38,104 nt of DNA, taken from positions 1 through 38,104 of the forward strand of contig CANBWX010000020.1 of assembly GCA_947373225.1 (NCBI GenBank). The letters run 5' to 3'. Under the pieces are notes generated by a model, which was not told the DNA's origin, did not search any database, and saw nothing but the letters and a program-made list of their open reading frames with translations. Each line of letters opens with the position of its first letter. Position 1 is the stretch's first letter. Shown here piece after piece: positions 1-9,500 of this stretch. A program made the translations under genes and the position numbers. Source of the stretch: Flavobacteriaceae bacterium. Its GTDB lineage: Bacteria > Bacteroidota > Bacteroidia > Flavobacteriales > Flavobacteriaceae.

Positions 1-126
1 CCAATATTTAGCACTTAGCCCAGTGTTGTGGTTTGATTAAAGATTAGAAAACACGATATTTGCTTCAATTCTAGTAAGGAAATATTCATTGTTGTGGTTT
101 GATTAAAGATTAGAAAACACGATATT
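1..126 (+). CRISPR. End of a type II-C CRISPR array: two repeats, one complete and one partial spacer
   Basis: Two identical 36-nt repeats occupy 25-60 and 91-126, beginning GTTGTGGTTTGATTAAAG and ending CACGATATT. They are separated by a 30-nt spacer (61-90), and the last 24 nt of another spacer precede them (1-24). The 36+30 geometry is typical of type II-C. The tracrRNA anti-repeat at 1691-1716 is complementary to the plus-strand reading of the repeat, so crRNAs should be transcribed left to right, towards and convergent with cas2. The repeats seen would then be the transcription-distal end of an array that continues beyond the left edge. The last repeat shows no degeneration. Confidence 0.95.
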
Positions 127-180
127 AGTTGGCTTGTTACCTTCTAATAATCAAGAAATTAAAGTAAAATATCGTAAAAT

Positions 181-226
181 AAAATGCTTCTTTTTTGGAT
201 TGATACCCCAAGATTGGAGCATTTTT
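181..226. terminator. Inverted repeat between convergent CRISPR array and cas2
   Basis: AAAATGCTTC (181-190) can pair with GGAGCATTTT (216-225), with one G-T wobble, and a smaller TTGG/CCAA stem lies inside the loop. A T run on the plus strand and an A/T-rich tail on the minus strand make it a plausible bidirectional terminator between array transcripts and the cas1-cas2 message. The rest of 127-232 shows nothing recognisable. Confidence 0.4.
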
Positions 227-232
227 CTATTC

Positions 233-562
233 CTAAAACAATTCCAATTGTGTCGGAGCATCTACAGCATCTTGTTTGGCTTTGCCCAGATAATTAATAA
301 TCATCCCAAATTGCTTGTCGGTTATTCGTAAAACACTGACTTTTCCTAAAGGAGGAACGAGTTTATGAATCCGTTTTTCGTGTACATCCGCACTTTCGCC
401 ACTGGCGCAATGGCGAATATAAACCGAAAATTGCATCATGCTAAATCCGTCTTTAAGAATGTTATTCCGAAATTGGGAAGCATTTCGCCTATCTTTTTTG
501 GTCTCCGTTGGCAAATCGAAAAACACAAACAACCACATTATTCGGTAGGCGTTAAGTTCCAT
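233..562 (-). CDS. cas2: CRISPR-associated endoribonuclease Cas2 (type II)
   Basis: This 109-residue protein is of normal length for type II Cas2. It has the ferredoxin-like Cas2 core: a first strand WLFVFFDLPTET with the conserved Asp at about residue 16, then the FSVYIRHC segment. Cas2 joins Cas1 in the spacer integration complex, where it acts mainly as a structural bridge. Its start overlaps the end of cas1 by 25 nt, so the two genes are probably translationally coupled. The array lies about 106 bp beyond its stop. Nothing suggests inactivation. Confidence 0.95.
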   Translation of the reverse strand: MELNAYRIMWLFVFFDLPTETKKDRRNASQFRNNILKDGFSMMQFSVYIRHCASGESADVHEKRIHKLVPPLGKVSVLRITDKQFGMIINYLGKAKQDAVDAPTQLELF

Positions 563-1437
563 AATTTTGGGTATTTAATTTTCTTCCTTTTTCCCATGAA
601 GCACTGTTGCAAGGAACTTGCTGTTTTTTGTAAAGCGACCATCAACGGACTTTTTTCGTCTTCGAAATAAACGGTTCTGGTGAGTACTTGCAAAAGTTCG
701 GATTTGATTTTAGTATTCAATTCCTGTTCGTCATAGTTTTGCATGATTTCGAAAACTTTTTCATCTACAAGTGGTCGAAAGGGCTCCATAATATCATCGG
801 CTAGGGCAAAGGCATTGTATTTGCTTTTGTGGTGAATTCCTAGTGTGTTTAGTAAACCGCTTCCGGATAATGCTCTTGCGGTTGCGGCTCGAAGAATAGC
901 ATAGCCATAATTGAGAAAATTATTGGGATAATCGCCAAAGCGTTCTCGCTTGAAATCATGTTCAAAAAATGATTTCCAATATTGTTGAGCGGCAACGCCT
1001 TCCATGTTTGTTGTGTCACCACTTAGTACTTTACTTGCTAAGAAATTGAGTGAATTGCTTTTGGATGTAATTCGTTGCAATAACAATCCTTGATTGGTAA
1101 TTTTCTCGACAATTGTTTGTTGCCATAATTGTTTTTTTAGTGGGGCTGAAGCTTCAATTTGGTTTCTAAAAACTTCTTGTTGAATATGGTGGCTGTTGAG
1201 GTTCAGAAACATTCCGTTTGGCATGTGGTTTTTAGAACAAATAATTACCGAAGTATTACTCTCTACTAATAAATTCATGGCGGGCAAACTAATGTAAATT
1301 TCTTGATGATCTAGAACTAAAAAACCAATATCTTCGACGGGAATAGTACTTTCTCGAATTTCGGATTTTATGACTAATTGTAGATTTTTGGCGGTTATAG
1401 CTGTTTTATTTTCTATGAGAATAGATTTTTTTATCAT
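538..1437 (-). CDS. cas1: CRISPR-associated endonuclease Cas1 (type II)
   Basis: This 299-residue Cas1 is the integrase that inserts new spacers. The metal-binding residues appear intact: Glu146 in NMEGVAAQQYW, His202/203 in GIHHKSKYNAF, and the acidic segment DDIMEPFRPLVD (Glu218). Sequence and length fit the type II subfamily. In a standard type II-C locus the gene immediately upstream would be cas9. Here the upstream 200 bp hold only a palindrome, a structured repeat element and then the tracrRNA. Type II adaptation normally also needs Cas9 for PAM selection, so this Cas1-Cas2 pair would depend on a Cas9 encoded elsewhere, or be idle. Confidence 0.95.
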   Translation of the reverse strand: MIKKSILIENKTAITAKNLQLVIKSEIRESTIPVEDIGFLVLDHQEIYISLPAMNLLVESNTSVIICSKNHMPNGMFLNLNSHHIQQEVFRNQIEASAPLKKQLWQQTIVEKITNQGLLLQRITSKSNSLNFLASKVLSGDTTNMEGVAAQQYWKSFFEHDFKRERFGDYPNNFLNYGYAILRAATARALSGSGLLNTLGIHHKSKYNAFALADDIMEPFRPLVDEKVFEIMQNYDEQELNTKIKSELLQVLTRTVYFEDEKSPLMVALQKTASSLQQCFMGKRKKIKYPKLWNLTPTE

Positions 1438-1443
1438 AATAGT

Positions 1444-1460
1444 AGACTTTATTAAAGTCT
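1444..1460. promoter_or_regulatory. Perfect 7-bp palindrome in the cas1 leader
   Basis: AGACTTT-ATT-AAAGTCT is a perfect inverted repeat 7 nt upstream of the cas1 ATG. It could be an operator or a small hairpin that masks the translation start. No canonical TAnnTTTG box is evident here; TAATTTAG at 1466-1459 is the nearest approach. Confidence 0.4.
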
Positions 1461-1520
1461 AAATTACTTATAAATAAATTGGTATGTTTACGGGAAACCA
1501 TATTCTTTCATTATTGTGGT

Positions 1521-1600
1521 TTGCGTGAAGGATAGAAGTGGAAATCCTCCCGATTTTTTTCGGGAGATTGAAACGAATAGCCTGACCGAAGGGCACGCCA
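1521..1600. repeat. Structured flavobacterial intergenic element, copy 1
   Basis: On the plus strand this reads GATAGAAGTGGAAATCCTC (1531-1549), a hairpin CTCCCGA/TCGGGAG, then GAGATTGAAACGAATAGC (1564-1581), with an outer closing pair GCGTG (1523-1527)/CACGC (1594-1598). A second copy with the same conserved flanks but a different internal stem is at 37835-37920 on the other strand. Conserved sequence around a stem whose sequence varies but still pairs suggests a structured RNA or a mobile repeat. It occupies the place where cas9 would be expected. Confidence 0.65.
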
Positions 1601-1637
1601 AAAAAAATATCAGAATACTTTCAAAAACATTTGGAAC

Positions 1638-1718
1638 AAAAAAAGTCCCACCGAAGCGGGACTAAAGATTTTCATCTAGGACTAGCCTTATTGTGATAAG
1701 ATTAAAGATTAGAAAAGG
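1638..1718 (-). ncRNA. tracrRNA of the type II-C CRISPR system
   Basis: Read on the minus strand, the RNA begins with an anti-repeat (1716-1691). Its 17 nt TTTTCTAATCTTTAATC pair perfectly with the CRISPR repeat; after a 4-nt internal loop, CACAA pairs with TTGTG at the repeat start. This is the standard upper stem, bulge and lower stem. The nexus AAUAAGGCUAGUCC follows, then a small hairpin with a GAAA loop (1679-1662), then an 8-bp hairpin with a TTCG loop (1663-1644) and a T run (1643-1638) as intrinsic terminator. All elements needed to bind a Cas9 are present. It is transcribed in the same direction as cas1-cas2. Ends are inferred from the promoter and terminator. Confidence 0.92.
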
Positions 1719-1721
1719 ATG

Positions 1722-1748
1722 CAAAGTAATTGGCACACGCAAAATCAA
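1722..1748 (-). promoter_or_regulatory. Probable tracrRNA promoter
   Basis: On the minus strand TTG (1748-1746) and TTACTTTG (1729-1722, one mismatch to TAnnTTTG) are separated by 16 nt. Initiation a few bases downstream would place the 5' end right at the anti-repeat. Confidence 0.5.
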
Positions 1749-1790
1749 TATTATCTTTTTTGTAAATACTGATTTTGAATGCAGTTGTTT

Positions 1791-4085
1791 TTAATTTGTA
1801 AATTGAAAACTAGCTTCCAGATTTTCATCAGAATTTGTTCCTACAAAAACCTTAAAATCTCCAGGTTCAGTTTCCCATTTGTTATTTGCTGTGTAAAAAT
1901 CGGTTGTTTTTTCATCGATTGTAAAAGTTACTATTTTAGTTTCTGATGGTTGTAATTCGATCATCTCAAAACCTTTAAGTTCTTTTACAGGACGTGTAAT
2001 ACTGCCAATCATATCCCTAGTATATAATTGAACTACTTCTTTTCCGGTGACTTTTCCGATGTTTTTAACATTTACACTAACTTCTATTTTTCCGTTTTTA
2101 GAAAATGAATTACTACTTAATTTCAAATTTGAATAGGTAAATTTCGAATAACTTAATCCATAACCAAAAGGGTATAAAGGCGTTCTTTTCTCGTCTATAT
2201 AATGGGACCAAAATACACTTTCTGGTTCATTCATAATAGGTCTTCCCGTATTTTTATAATTGTAATATATAGGTTCTTGTCCTACGTTTCTAGGGAAAGT
2301 CATGGGTAATTTCCCACTAGGATTATAATCTCCATATAAAACTTGGGCGATTGCATTACCACTTTGCGTTCCTAGTTGCCAAGCTTCAACTATTGCTGGA
2401 ATATTCTCGGCAGCCCAAGGTATTGCTAGCGGACGCCCATTATTTAAAACCAAAACAATATTTGGATTTACTTTGAAAACAGCTTCTAATAATTCTTCTT
2501 GTACACCTGGTAAACCTAAATCGGCACGGCTTCGTCCTTCTCCAGATTGCAATCCGTGTTCGCCAAGAACCATTATGACTACATCGGATTTTTTTGCTAG
2601 TGCAATAGCTTCATCAAAACCACTTTTGTCGGTGGTGTTAATTTTTGTTTCCCATATAAATTGTGTTCTACCAATGGCTACATCAGCTCCTTTTACAAAA
2701 CTGACATTATTTTGGGTATATTTTGCTAGACCTTCTACAACAGAAACAGCTGTATTTTCATCGGCTGCGATGCGCCAACTTCCTAATGGACTGGTTTTGT
2801 CGTTTGCTAATGCGCCAATTAATGCTATTTTTTGACCTGATTTTTTTAAAGGAAGTAGCTCTTTTTCATTTTTTAGTAATACAATTGATTTTTTGGCCAT
2901 ATCTAATACTCCTTCTTGAAATTCTGCTTTTCCAACTGTTGCAGCTTCTCGGGTTTCGTCACAATATTTATAAGGATTTTCGAATAATCCAAGTTCAAAT
3001 TTCACTTTCAAAATTCTACGAACCGCATCATCTATTAATGATTCTTTGACTTTTCCTTCTTTGACCAATGTAGGCAAATGTTCGACATAAGCAGACGATT
3101 CCATATCCATATCGGAGCCTGCATTAAGTGCAATTTCAGCAGCTTGTTTGCTGTCTTTTGCATAACCGTGTGAAATCATTTCGTTGATAGAACCCCAATC
3201 TGAAACTACAAAACCGTCAAATTTCCAATCTCCTTTTAATATTTTGCGTTGTAAATAAGCATTTCCTGTTGCTGGAATTCCATTTAATTCGTTAAATGAA
3301 TTCATAAAAGTCCTAACTCCAGCATCAACCGATGCTTTGAATGGTGGAAAAATGGTATTTTGTAAGGTAGATTCGCTTACATCAACGGTATTATAATCTC
3401 TTCCTGACTCTGCAAAAGCATAGCCTGCAAAGTGTTTGGCGCAAGCCAGAATATTTTTATAGGAAGATAAATCACCCTGAAAACCTTGAATTCGCGCTAC
3501 AGCAATTTTGCTGCCTAAATAGGGATCTTCTCCGGCACCTTCCATGACGCGTCCCCATCTTGCATCGCGTGACACATCAATCATAGGGGCAAATGTCCAA
3601 TTGATTCCTACCGAAGCTGCTTCTTCGGCAGCAATTGCGGCTGATTTTTTTATTGCTTCTAAATCCCAACTTGCAGATTCGGCTAATGGAATTGGGCTTA
3701 TAGTTTTAAAACCATGAATAACATCGAAACCAAAAATAAGAGGAATTCCTAATCGGGTTTGTTCTACGGCTATTTTTTGTAAAGCTTTTACATTCGTAAC
3801 ACCTTTTATATTGATCATAGAACCGACTAAACCTTTTTTGAGATTTTCATATTTTTTTGCAGCTTGACCTTCTTTTGGACTTGGTCCAGTTACTTCCCAA
3901 AAACCATTGTATTGGTTTAGTTGACCTACTTTTTCATCCAAAGTCATTAATTTTAGAACAGAATCAACTTTGGTATCTATTGATGTTTTTGTTTTTTTTG
4001 ACGAAATTAAAGGTTTAGTAGGGGTACAACTTAGTATTAAAACAGAAGCGATTACGATGACATATTTTGTTTTTGTAAAATTCAT
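1791..4085 (-). CDS. bglX: Periplasmic or surface GH3 beta-glucosidase (BglX-like) lipoprotein
   Basis: This 764-residue protein has a lipoprotein signal peptide (lipobox VLILSC, Cys20). The GH3 N-terminal barrel follows, with KHFAGY around residues 217-222 and the nucleophile Asp296 in FVVSDWG. Then come the GH3 C-terminal alpha/beta domain and a C-terminal fibronectin-III-like domain (about 650-764). BglX-type GH3 enzymes release glucose from the non-reducing ends of short beta-glucans. It is the last gene of a minus-strand run with a GH16 endoglucanase, a binding lipoprotein and a glycosidase-barrel fusion, which suggests it finishes breakdown of laminarin-type oligosaccharides. The gap to the previous gene is 127 bp without a clear promoter. 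Linkage specificity is inferred from context. Confidence 0.92.
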   Translation of the reverse strand: MNFTKTKYVIVIASVLILSCTPTKPLISSKKTKTSIDTKVDSVLKLMTLDEKVGQLNQYNGFWEVTGPSPKEGQAAKKYENLKKGLVGSMINIKGVTNVKALQKIAVEQTRLGIPLIFGFDVIHGFKTISPIPLAESASWDLEAIKKSAAIAAEEAASVGINWTFAPMIDVSRDARWGRVMEGAGEDPYLGSKIAVARIQGFQGDLSSYKNILACAKHFAGYAFAESGRDYNTVDVSESTLQNTIFPPFKASVDAGVRTFMNSFNELNGIPATGNAYLQRKILKGDWKFDGFVVSDWGSINEMISHGYAKDSKQAAEIALNAGSDMDMESSAYVEHLPTLVKEGKVKESLIDDAVRRILKVKFELGLFENPYKYCDETREAATVGKAEFQEGVLDMAKKSIVLLKNEKELLPLKKSGQKIALIGALANDKTSPLGSWRIAADENTAVSVVEGLAKYTQNNVSFVKGADVAIGRTQFIWETKINTTDKSGFDEAIALAKKSDVVIMVLGEHGLQSGEGRSRADLGLPGVQEELLEAVFKVNPNIVLVLNNGRPLAIPWAAENIPAIVEAWQLGTQSGNAIAQVLYGDYNPSGKLPMTFPRNVGQEPIYYNYKNTGRPIMNEPESVFWSHYIDEKRTPLYPFGYGLSYSKFTYSNLKLSSNSFSKNGKIEVSVNVKNIGKVTGKEVVQLYTRDMIGSITRPVKELKGFEMIELQPSETKIVTFTIDEKTTDFYTANNKWETEPGDFKVFVGTNSDENLEASFQFTN

Positions 4086-4212
4086 ATTGGGGAATTTATT
4101 TGATTTTTAATGATTTGTTATTGATAGACAATTCTCCTTTTTATGGTTTAGTTTTTATATCGTTTAACAAATAGCTTTGGTTTTTTTACTTCAATTGTGT
4201 ACTCTTAAATAC

Positions 4213-5046
4213 TTACTTATATACTCTCACGTAGTCAATAGTCATTGTTTGAGGGAAAGGTGTTAAAGAACTAGGGTTACCCACAAAATTACCGCCAACC
4301 GCTACATTCAAGATTAAAAAGAAAGGATTGTCATAAACCCATTGTCCTTTAGTCTCTACTTCAGATTTTTGAATTCTTTTGAATAAGTAGTCGTCAACGA
4401 AAAAATCGATCTTAGTTTCATCCCATTCTACAGCAAAAAGATGAAATTGATTATCGTATCGACTGTTAATTAAGCCATTTGTAGCTGAAATACCATTGGT
4501 ACCCGAATAGCCTGGTCCGTGAATTGTACTTTGAATTATATTGGGTGTTTGACCTCTTAATTCCATGATGTCAATTTCGCCACAAAGCGGCCAAGTTGCA
4601 GTATCTACATTGTTGCCAAGCATCCAAAAAGCGGGCCATAATCCTTGTCCGAAAGGTGTTTTAAGTCGAGCTTCAAACCGACCGTATTTTTGTTCAAAAA
4701 TTCCTTTTGTTTTGATTCTTGCAGACGTATAAGCGGCACCTTGATAACTTTCTTTGATAGCTGTAATTACTAAATTACCGTTTCCATCCATAGAAATATT
4801 TTGTGGGCGGTTCGTATAATATTCCAATTCGCTATTTCCCCAACCATTCGTACCTGTTCCTATATCATAACTCCATTTAGTAGCATCCGGTAAAACACCC
4901 GCTGCACCATTAAATTCATCACTCCATGTCATTTGCCAGTTATGGCTTGGTAGCTTTTGAGAAGTATCAGTATTGCAGCTGACAGCCATAAATAGCATCA
5001 GGATCGCAATGAATTTATCTATATGTTTTATTATTATATTGCTCAT
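4213..5046 (-). CDS. GH16 endo-beta-1,3-glucanase (laminarinase-like) lipoprotein
   Basis: This 277-residue protein consists of a lipoprotein signal (Cys24 in LFMAVSC) and a single GH16 domain from about residue 36. The catalytic signature GEIDIME is intact, with nucleophile Glu157, Asp159 and acid/base Glu162. The DEFNG start and the closing IDYVRVYK strand are typical of laminarinase-like GH16 enzymes. As a lipoprotein it probably sits in the outer membrane, cutting beta-1,3-glucan internally and feeding the GH3 enzyme encoded next. A second GH16 gene at 14953 encodes a secreted T9SS version, so the locus pairs an anchored and an exported endoglucanase. Confidence 0.92.
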   Translation of the reverse strand: MSNIIIKHIDKFIAILMLFMAVSCNTDTSQKLPSHNWQMTWSDEFNGAAGVLPDATKWSYDIGTGTNGWGNSELEYYTNRPQNISMDGNGNLVITAIKESYQGAAYTSARIKTKGIFEQKYGRFEARLKTPFGQGLWPAFWMLGNNVDTATWPLCGEIDIMELRGQTPNIIQSTIHGPGYSGTNGISATNGLINSRYDNQFHLFAVEWDETKIDFFVDDYLFKRIQKSEVETKGQWVYDNPFFLILNVAVGGNFVGNPSSLTPFPQTMTIDYVRVYK

Positions 5047-5121
5047 GTTTTTTTATTAAATTGTTATAAATCAATTTTCTATATTTTACTAGAAAAATAA
5101 ATATTGCTATTTTGTCAAACT

Positions 5122-6528
5122 CTAATTATGGTAGAAGTAGACATTATCTGCATAAAAATTAGAAATATTTGTACCTGAAAAAATAACCTGAGCAAGATGT
5201 GCTCTACTCGTTAATCCAGTTAAACTAGAAAATGGAATGTCAAAACTAATCCAACTTTTAGCTACCAATTTAGGACTTGTATAGGTTAAAGTATGACTTG
5301 TATCATTACCACCACCATAGACCCCGTCTGCACCAAAATCGACAACCTGAATTGAAAAATTGGATCCAGATGCTAATGTATTTGGTATATAAAGATCGAC
5401 ATGCAAATACGTCATTGCAGTTGCATTAATAGTTGGTTTGCTAAATTGTATACCCACAAAATTAAAATTGGTATAGTTCAATACGGTATCTCCATTTACA
5501 TTAAAATCGGCAGACTGTGTGGTTTGATAAGGTGCCCAATAACCATTATAATATTCTACAGGAACATTAGAATAGGCATTACTATAAAGCGAGATGACAT
5601 TTGCGGCCAACTTGGTTGGGGTAGGAGCAGATGTAAACGCCCCAGATGATTGTATGGTAAGAGAGCCTTTTGCTGCTACCCCTGCTAATGTAGCGGTAAT
5701 TACCGCAGTACCAGCTCCTACAGTTGTCACAACGCCTAGTGCGTCAACTGTTGCCACAGCTGTATTTGAAGATGAAAAAGTGAAATAATTAGGTGATGTA
5801 GTCACAGATTGATTATAGCCATTAGGCATATTAAACGACGATGCTAAACCTGCAACAGTTACAGAAACCCCATTGAATGAAATTGCAGTTGTATTTAAAC
5901 CATTATTTATTGTTGGCTGTTGCGGTACAATAGTTCCTAAATTTTCAAACTTTACTTCATCTACCCAAAATGAAAATCCGTTGCCGTTTGCGTCAGGACC
6001 AGCAGAGATGTAAAACATTCCTTTCTCTATTTTTAATTTTGAGGGATCCGGTATTGGAATAATATATTTTTTCCAAACGGTACTCAATTGTAGATTATTT
6101 AATGAAGCAGGATATTTATTTTCGCCTAAATCTATACCAAAGCCCACAACACCTACAGTTTCTGTCTGTGAAGATTTAGCCCAAAAGGTTAATGCGTTAT
6201 AGCTTGAAAGATCTCGTCCTACAGCTGTAAAGTAGGCTCCGCCGGCATAAGAACCTGATGGATCATTTACATTAGGTACATCATAGCGCATAGAAGCACT
6301 TGTGTTATTGTAAGCTACCGCCTTGTCTACTTGAAAGGCTGTTACGACTGTACCGCTAAAAGCGGCATATATTAAACCTGAACTGAATCCGTCAATAAAA
6401 ACCTCGGGATTAGTTGAATAACTTGCAGGTTTTAAATCGTTTATGTTATTTTCGCAGCCTAAAAAAGACATCACAATTATCCATAAGGAAAGCTGTTTTG
6501 CAAAGTGTTTGTTGAAATTTATTTTCAT
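5122..6528 (-). CDS. Multidomain surface glycan-binding lipoprotein
   Basis: This 468-residue lipoprotein (Cys25 in SFLGCENN) has no recognisable catalytic motif. Residues about 40-200 form a beta-sandwich reminiscent of CBM11 or CIA30-type carbohydrate modules (WVDEVKFEN at its end). Residues about 213-293 form a bacterial Ig-like group 2 domain (SSNTAVATVDALGVVTTVGAG). Residues about 301-468 form a second beta-sandwich ending SNFYADNVYFYHN. That last module also occurs in the protein encoded at 12951-14267. Its start lies 10 bp after the stop of the glycosidase-barrel gene, so the two are surely co-transcribed. A role as surface glycan-binding protein, taking the usual SusE/SGBP place, is inferred from position and domains. 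Confidence 0.75.
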   Translation of the reverse strand: MKINFNKHFAKQLSLWIIVMSFLGCENNINDLKPASYSTNPEVFIDGFSSGLIYAAFSGTVVTAFQVDKAVAYNNTSASMRYDVPNVNDPSGSYAGGAYFTAVGRDLSSYNALTFWAKSSQTETVGVVGFGIDLGENKYPASLNNLQLSTVWKKYIIPIPDPSKLKIEKGMFYISAGPDANGNGFSFWVDEVKFENLGTIVPQQPTINNGLNTTAISFNGVSVTVAGLASSFNMPNGYNQSVTTSPNYFTFSSSNTAVATVDALGVVTTVGAGTAVITATLAGVAAKGSLTIQSSGAFTSAPTPTKLAANVISLYSNAYSNVPVEYYNGYWAPYQTTQSADFNVNGDTVLNYTNFNFVGIQFSKPTINATAMTYLHVDLYIPNTLASGSNFSIQVVDFGADGVYGGGNDTSHTLTYTSPKLVAKSWISFDIPFSSLTGLTSRAHLAQVIFSGTNISNFYADNVYFYHN

Positions 6529-6538
6529 AATTATTTTT

Positions 6539-9500
6539 TTAATTACCGATATTTATATTGATGTAAGTTCTAATTTCCCATTCTTGTCCATTAGAGAAAC
6601 CGATTGCATCAGGATTTGGTACCAAATTCCCAATTACGTCTAACATTTGAGTAGGATTATATCGTGGTGAATATTTATCAAGCGAACGCCATGTTCCACG
6701 AATACCTATACGTGTATTTGGAAGAATAAACCAATCCGGTTTACCTATTTCAGTTGAAATATCTGCCATTAATTGTAAAGGATAGGTTAGGTTAAAATCA
6801 CGATGATAATCATAAGGTCCCCAATCATTTACTTTTACAGAAGAGGTCAATTTAACTTTTTTATAAATCAAACGTAAATCCATTCCATAACGATTTATAG
6901 TTCGTGCATCGCTACCATTAGCTTGAGCTTCACCAGCATATACATTCGTAATAAAACCGAAATCAGGATTTAGTTTAGAAACTATACGAGCTTTTGATTC
7001 CCAAAGATCTTTGGCAGGAGCCGCTCCGGGAAAGGCGAAAGTATTTCTTCCATCTGCTAAAATACCAATTGCAGCATCTTGTGTAGTTGGCAAATGGCGA
7101 TAAACAAAACCAGCGCTAACAGCGAATTTAGCATCTTCGGTACGGTCATTGTCCCAATCATACATCCAAGTTCCAGGAGTAGGGTCGAAGGTTAGTAATA
7201 ATTCACCTGCAACTTGCTCTCTATTGGCTCTTACTACAAATGGGTCATCAAGAATATTTCTGGGTCTTCCGGGTGCAGGAGCGTCAGTTGTCATAGGACC
7301 TTCTATAGGTTTTTGCCATAAGAAATTAGGAGCTATTTGAAATTTACCTACGTTATAAGCAATTCCGCTTAAGAAATTGTATTGATTTCCGCTACCGCTA
7401 TCTTTTAGAGTCCAACCGGTAAAAGTTTGAGTATTATCGGCACCACCGTTTGCGACTAAGCCCATAGCTGCAGATTGTGCATACCATTTAAATTTTCCGC
7501 CAGTATAAGTAATCTTTGCTTTACCTCCCCAATTGTCTTTTGTTCCAATTTGGTTTTGATATACTTGATAATTTCCTGGAGTTCCTCTTTCAACTTGGTA
7601 GGTTCTTCCATTTAGTGGTTGTCCTCCCCAAAGTCCTCCAATGTCAAATCCAAAATTTCCAATTTTTCTATTGATGTCAAGCGTAAATCTGCGAGTTTTT
7701 GGTTGAGGTATAGCAAATGAACTCACAGTATTGGCTTGTTTATCTATATCATCATGAAAAAGTCCTGTTAGATTAAATCCGTTTATTTTTTTAGAATATT
7801 TAACTAATACTGCTGGGTTAGCTCCCCACCATAGTTGAGGACCAAAAGCTACTTTTAAGCCACTAAGTCCTTTTTTTCCTTCTACTTCAAAACCAGCAGG
7901 AGCAGCACCATTATAAATATCTATATTAGGTCCATAATTTGCTTCAGGATATAATCCGAAGAAATCTCCTTCATAACCCCAATGATAGTGTCCAGTGCGA
8001 TAAAAACCATTTAGGTTAAAGTATTTTTGATTCCAAGTATAACTAGCTCTATATACCTGAACTCGATTAATAGATTGTAAGCTTTGGTTACCATTATCAC
8101 TTTTTACAACAACTGGACGCCCACGGTTTTCATAGAAAATTTCATCTATAGGATTTTGAGCAACATTTCCTAAAATATTGAATTCGATGTTTGCTTTTAC
8201 TTTAGAACTTGGGTTAGCTTCAACGCCAATATAATAAGATTCCATCTGGTCAAAACCTAACTTGTTTGGATATTGAGCGCTATTTGCTGCGACTGTTTTA
8301 GGTGTAGTTATTAAACTTCCGCCAGTATTGAAAGTTGTAAAATCGGCTTGTAATCTACTAAATCTAATTTTTTCGCTTTTTTTGCTTTCTAGTGCTGCTT
8401 TATCTCCTCTCGCTCTTAATGTTGCATCCAATATTTGAATGTCATCAAAAAGTTTATTAATTGTATTCAAAGAACTCCCGCTAGCATATGGGTTAATTTG
8501 ATGTACTTGTTTTAAAACATAATAGGCAGAACGAGGATATAATTCATATAATCCTTTTTCATTGGATGGTCCTTTGGCACAAATTCCAAACCATTCTTCA
8601 TTCATGTTGTTTTCTCCTTTTACAAAATCTCTGGTATAGCCACCATTAGCCCATGAAGCATTTGTATCATGAATATCTAAATTGATGGTTTGACCATATT
8701 TCCACCATCCATCGCTGAATTGAAAAGTAAATCCTCCAATAGCGTTTTGAGCTTTTCCTAATCCAGCCGTATTTTGATAAATTTCTTTCCAATCATTTAA
8801 TAAGTAGTAGGATTGTGACTTTTGATCTTCCTCATTACTAATCGAATTAAATGCGTCTGCTCCAAATTCTGTAAATAAAACAGGTTTTCCGTATTCTTTT
8901 TTCACACGTTCAAAAAGATCTCCAAACGAAGCACCTCTATATACATTCGATCCGAAAATATCAATATCTTGACATTCTTTGGCAATTATATTTAAAAATA
9001 GTAAATCACCATTACAAATTGCAATTGGATGAGAACCGTCTATTTTTTTCATAGAAAGGGCCGCGTCATTAAATAACTTATACATCGGATAAGCCCGTTT
9101 TGTAGCTTTTCTATCTTCTACAGGGATGTTTTCTGTTTCGGCTCCATCCCAAAATAACCCGTAGTCATTTTCATTACCTAACAAAAATAATAACAAGCCT
9201 TTAGTATCTTTATATTCTTCGGCTATTTGTGTTACTTCTTTAAGAAGCAAATCATGAACTCGAGGATCAGAATATTCAGTATTGGGCAACCAAGTACCGT
9301 TTATTGTCAACCCGTATCGACCAAAAGTATGGTTAAGCATGGTGTAGATGCCGTAATTTGCATAGATATATTCAATCCATTTTTTTGGTATTCCGGAGTA
9401 AACTCTAATCGTATTTACGCCCATATTTTTAAGCAAAGGCATTTCATTGTCTAAAGCTTCCTTTATTATAGCATCAGGTTGAGTCCATAAACTATACATG

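Noticed and set aside
25..68. Internal crRNA promoter in the repeat (GATATTTG at the first repeat-spacer junction)
   Set aside because: The box needs the first two bases of one spacer and is not kept after the second repeat, so it is not a property of the repeat.
134..670. Plus-strand open frames opposite cas2 and cas1
   Set aside because: They are antisense to well-supported cas genes and have no recognisable protein features.
1513..1524. TTGTGGTTTG identical to the 5' part of the CRISPR repeat
   Set aside because: Only ten bases match, it runs into the repeat element, and the genuine anti-repeat at 1691-1716 matches far better. A degenerate repeat or second anti-repeat is not supported.
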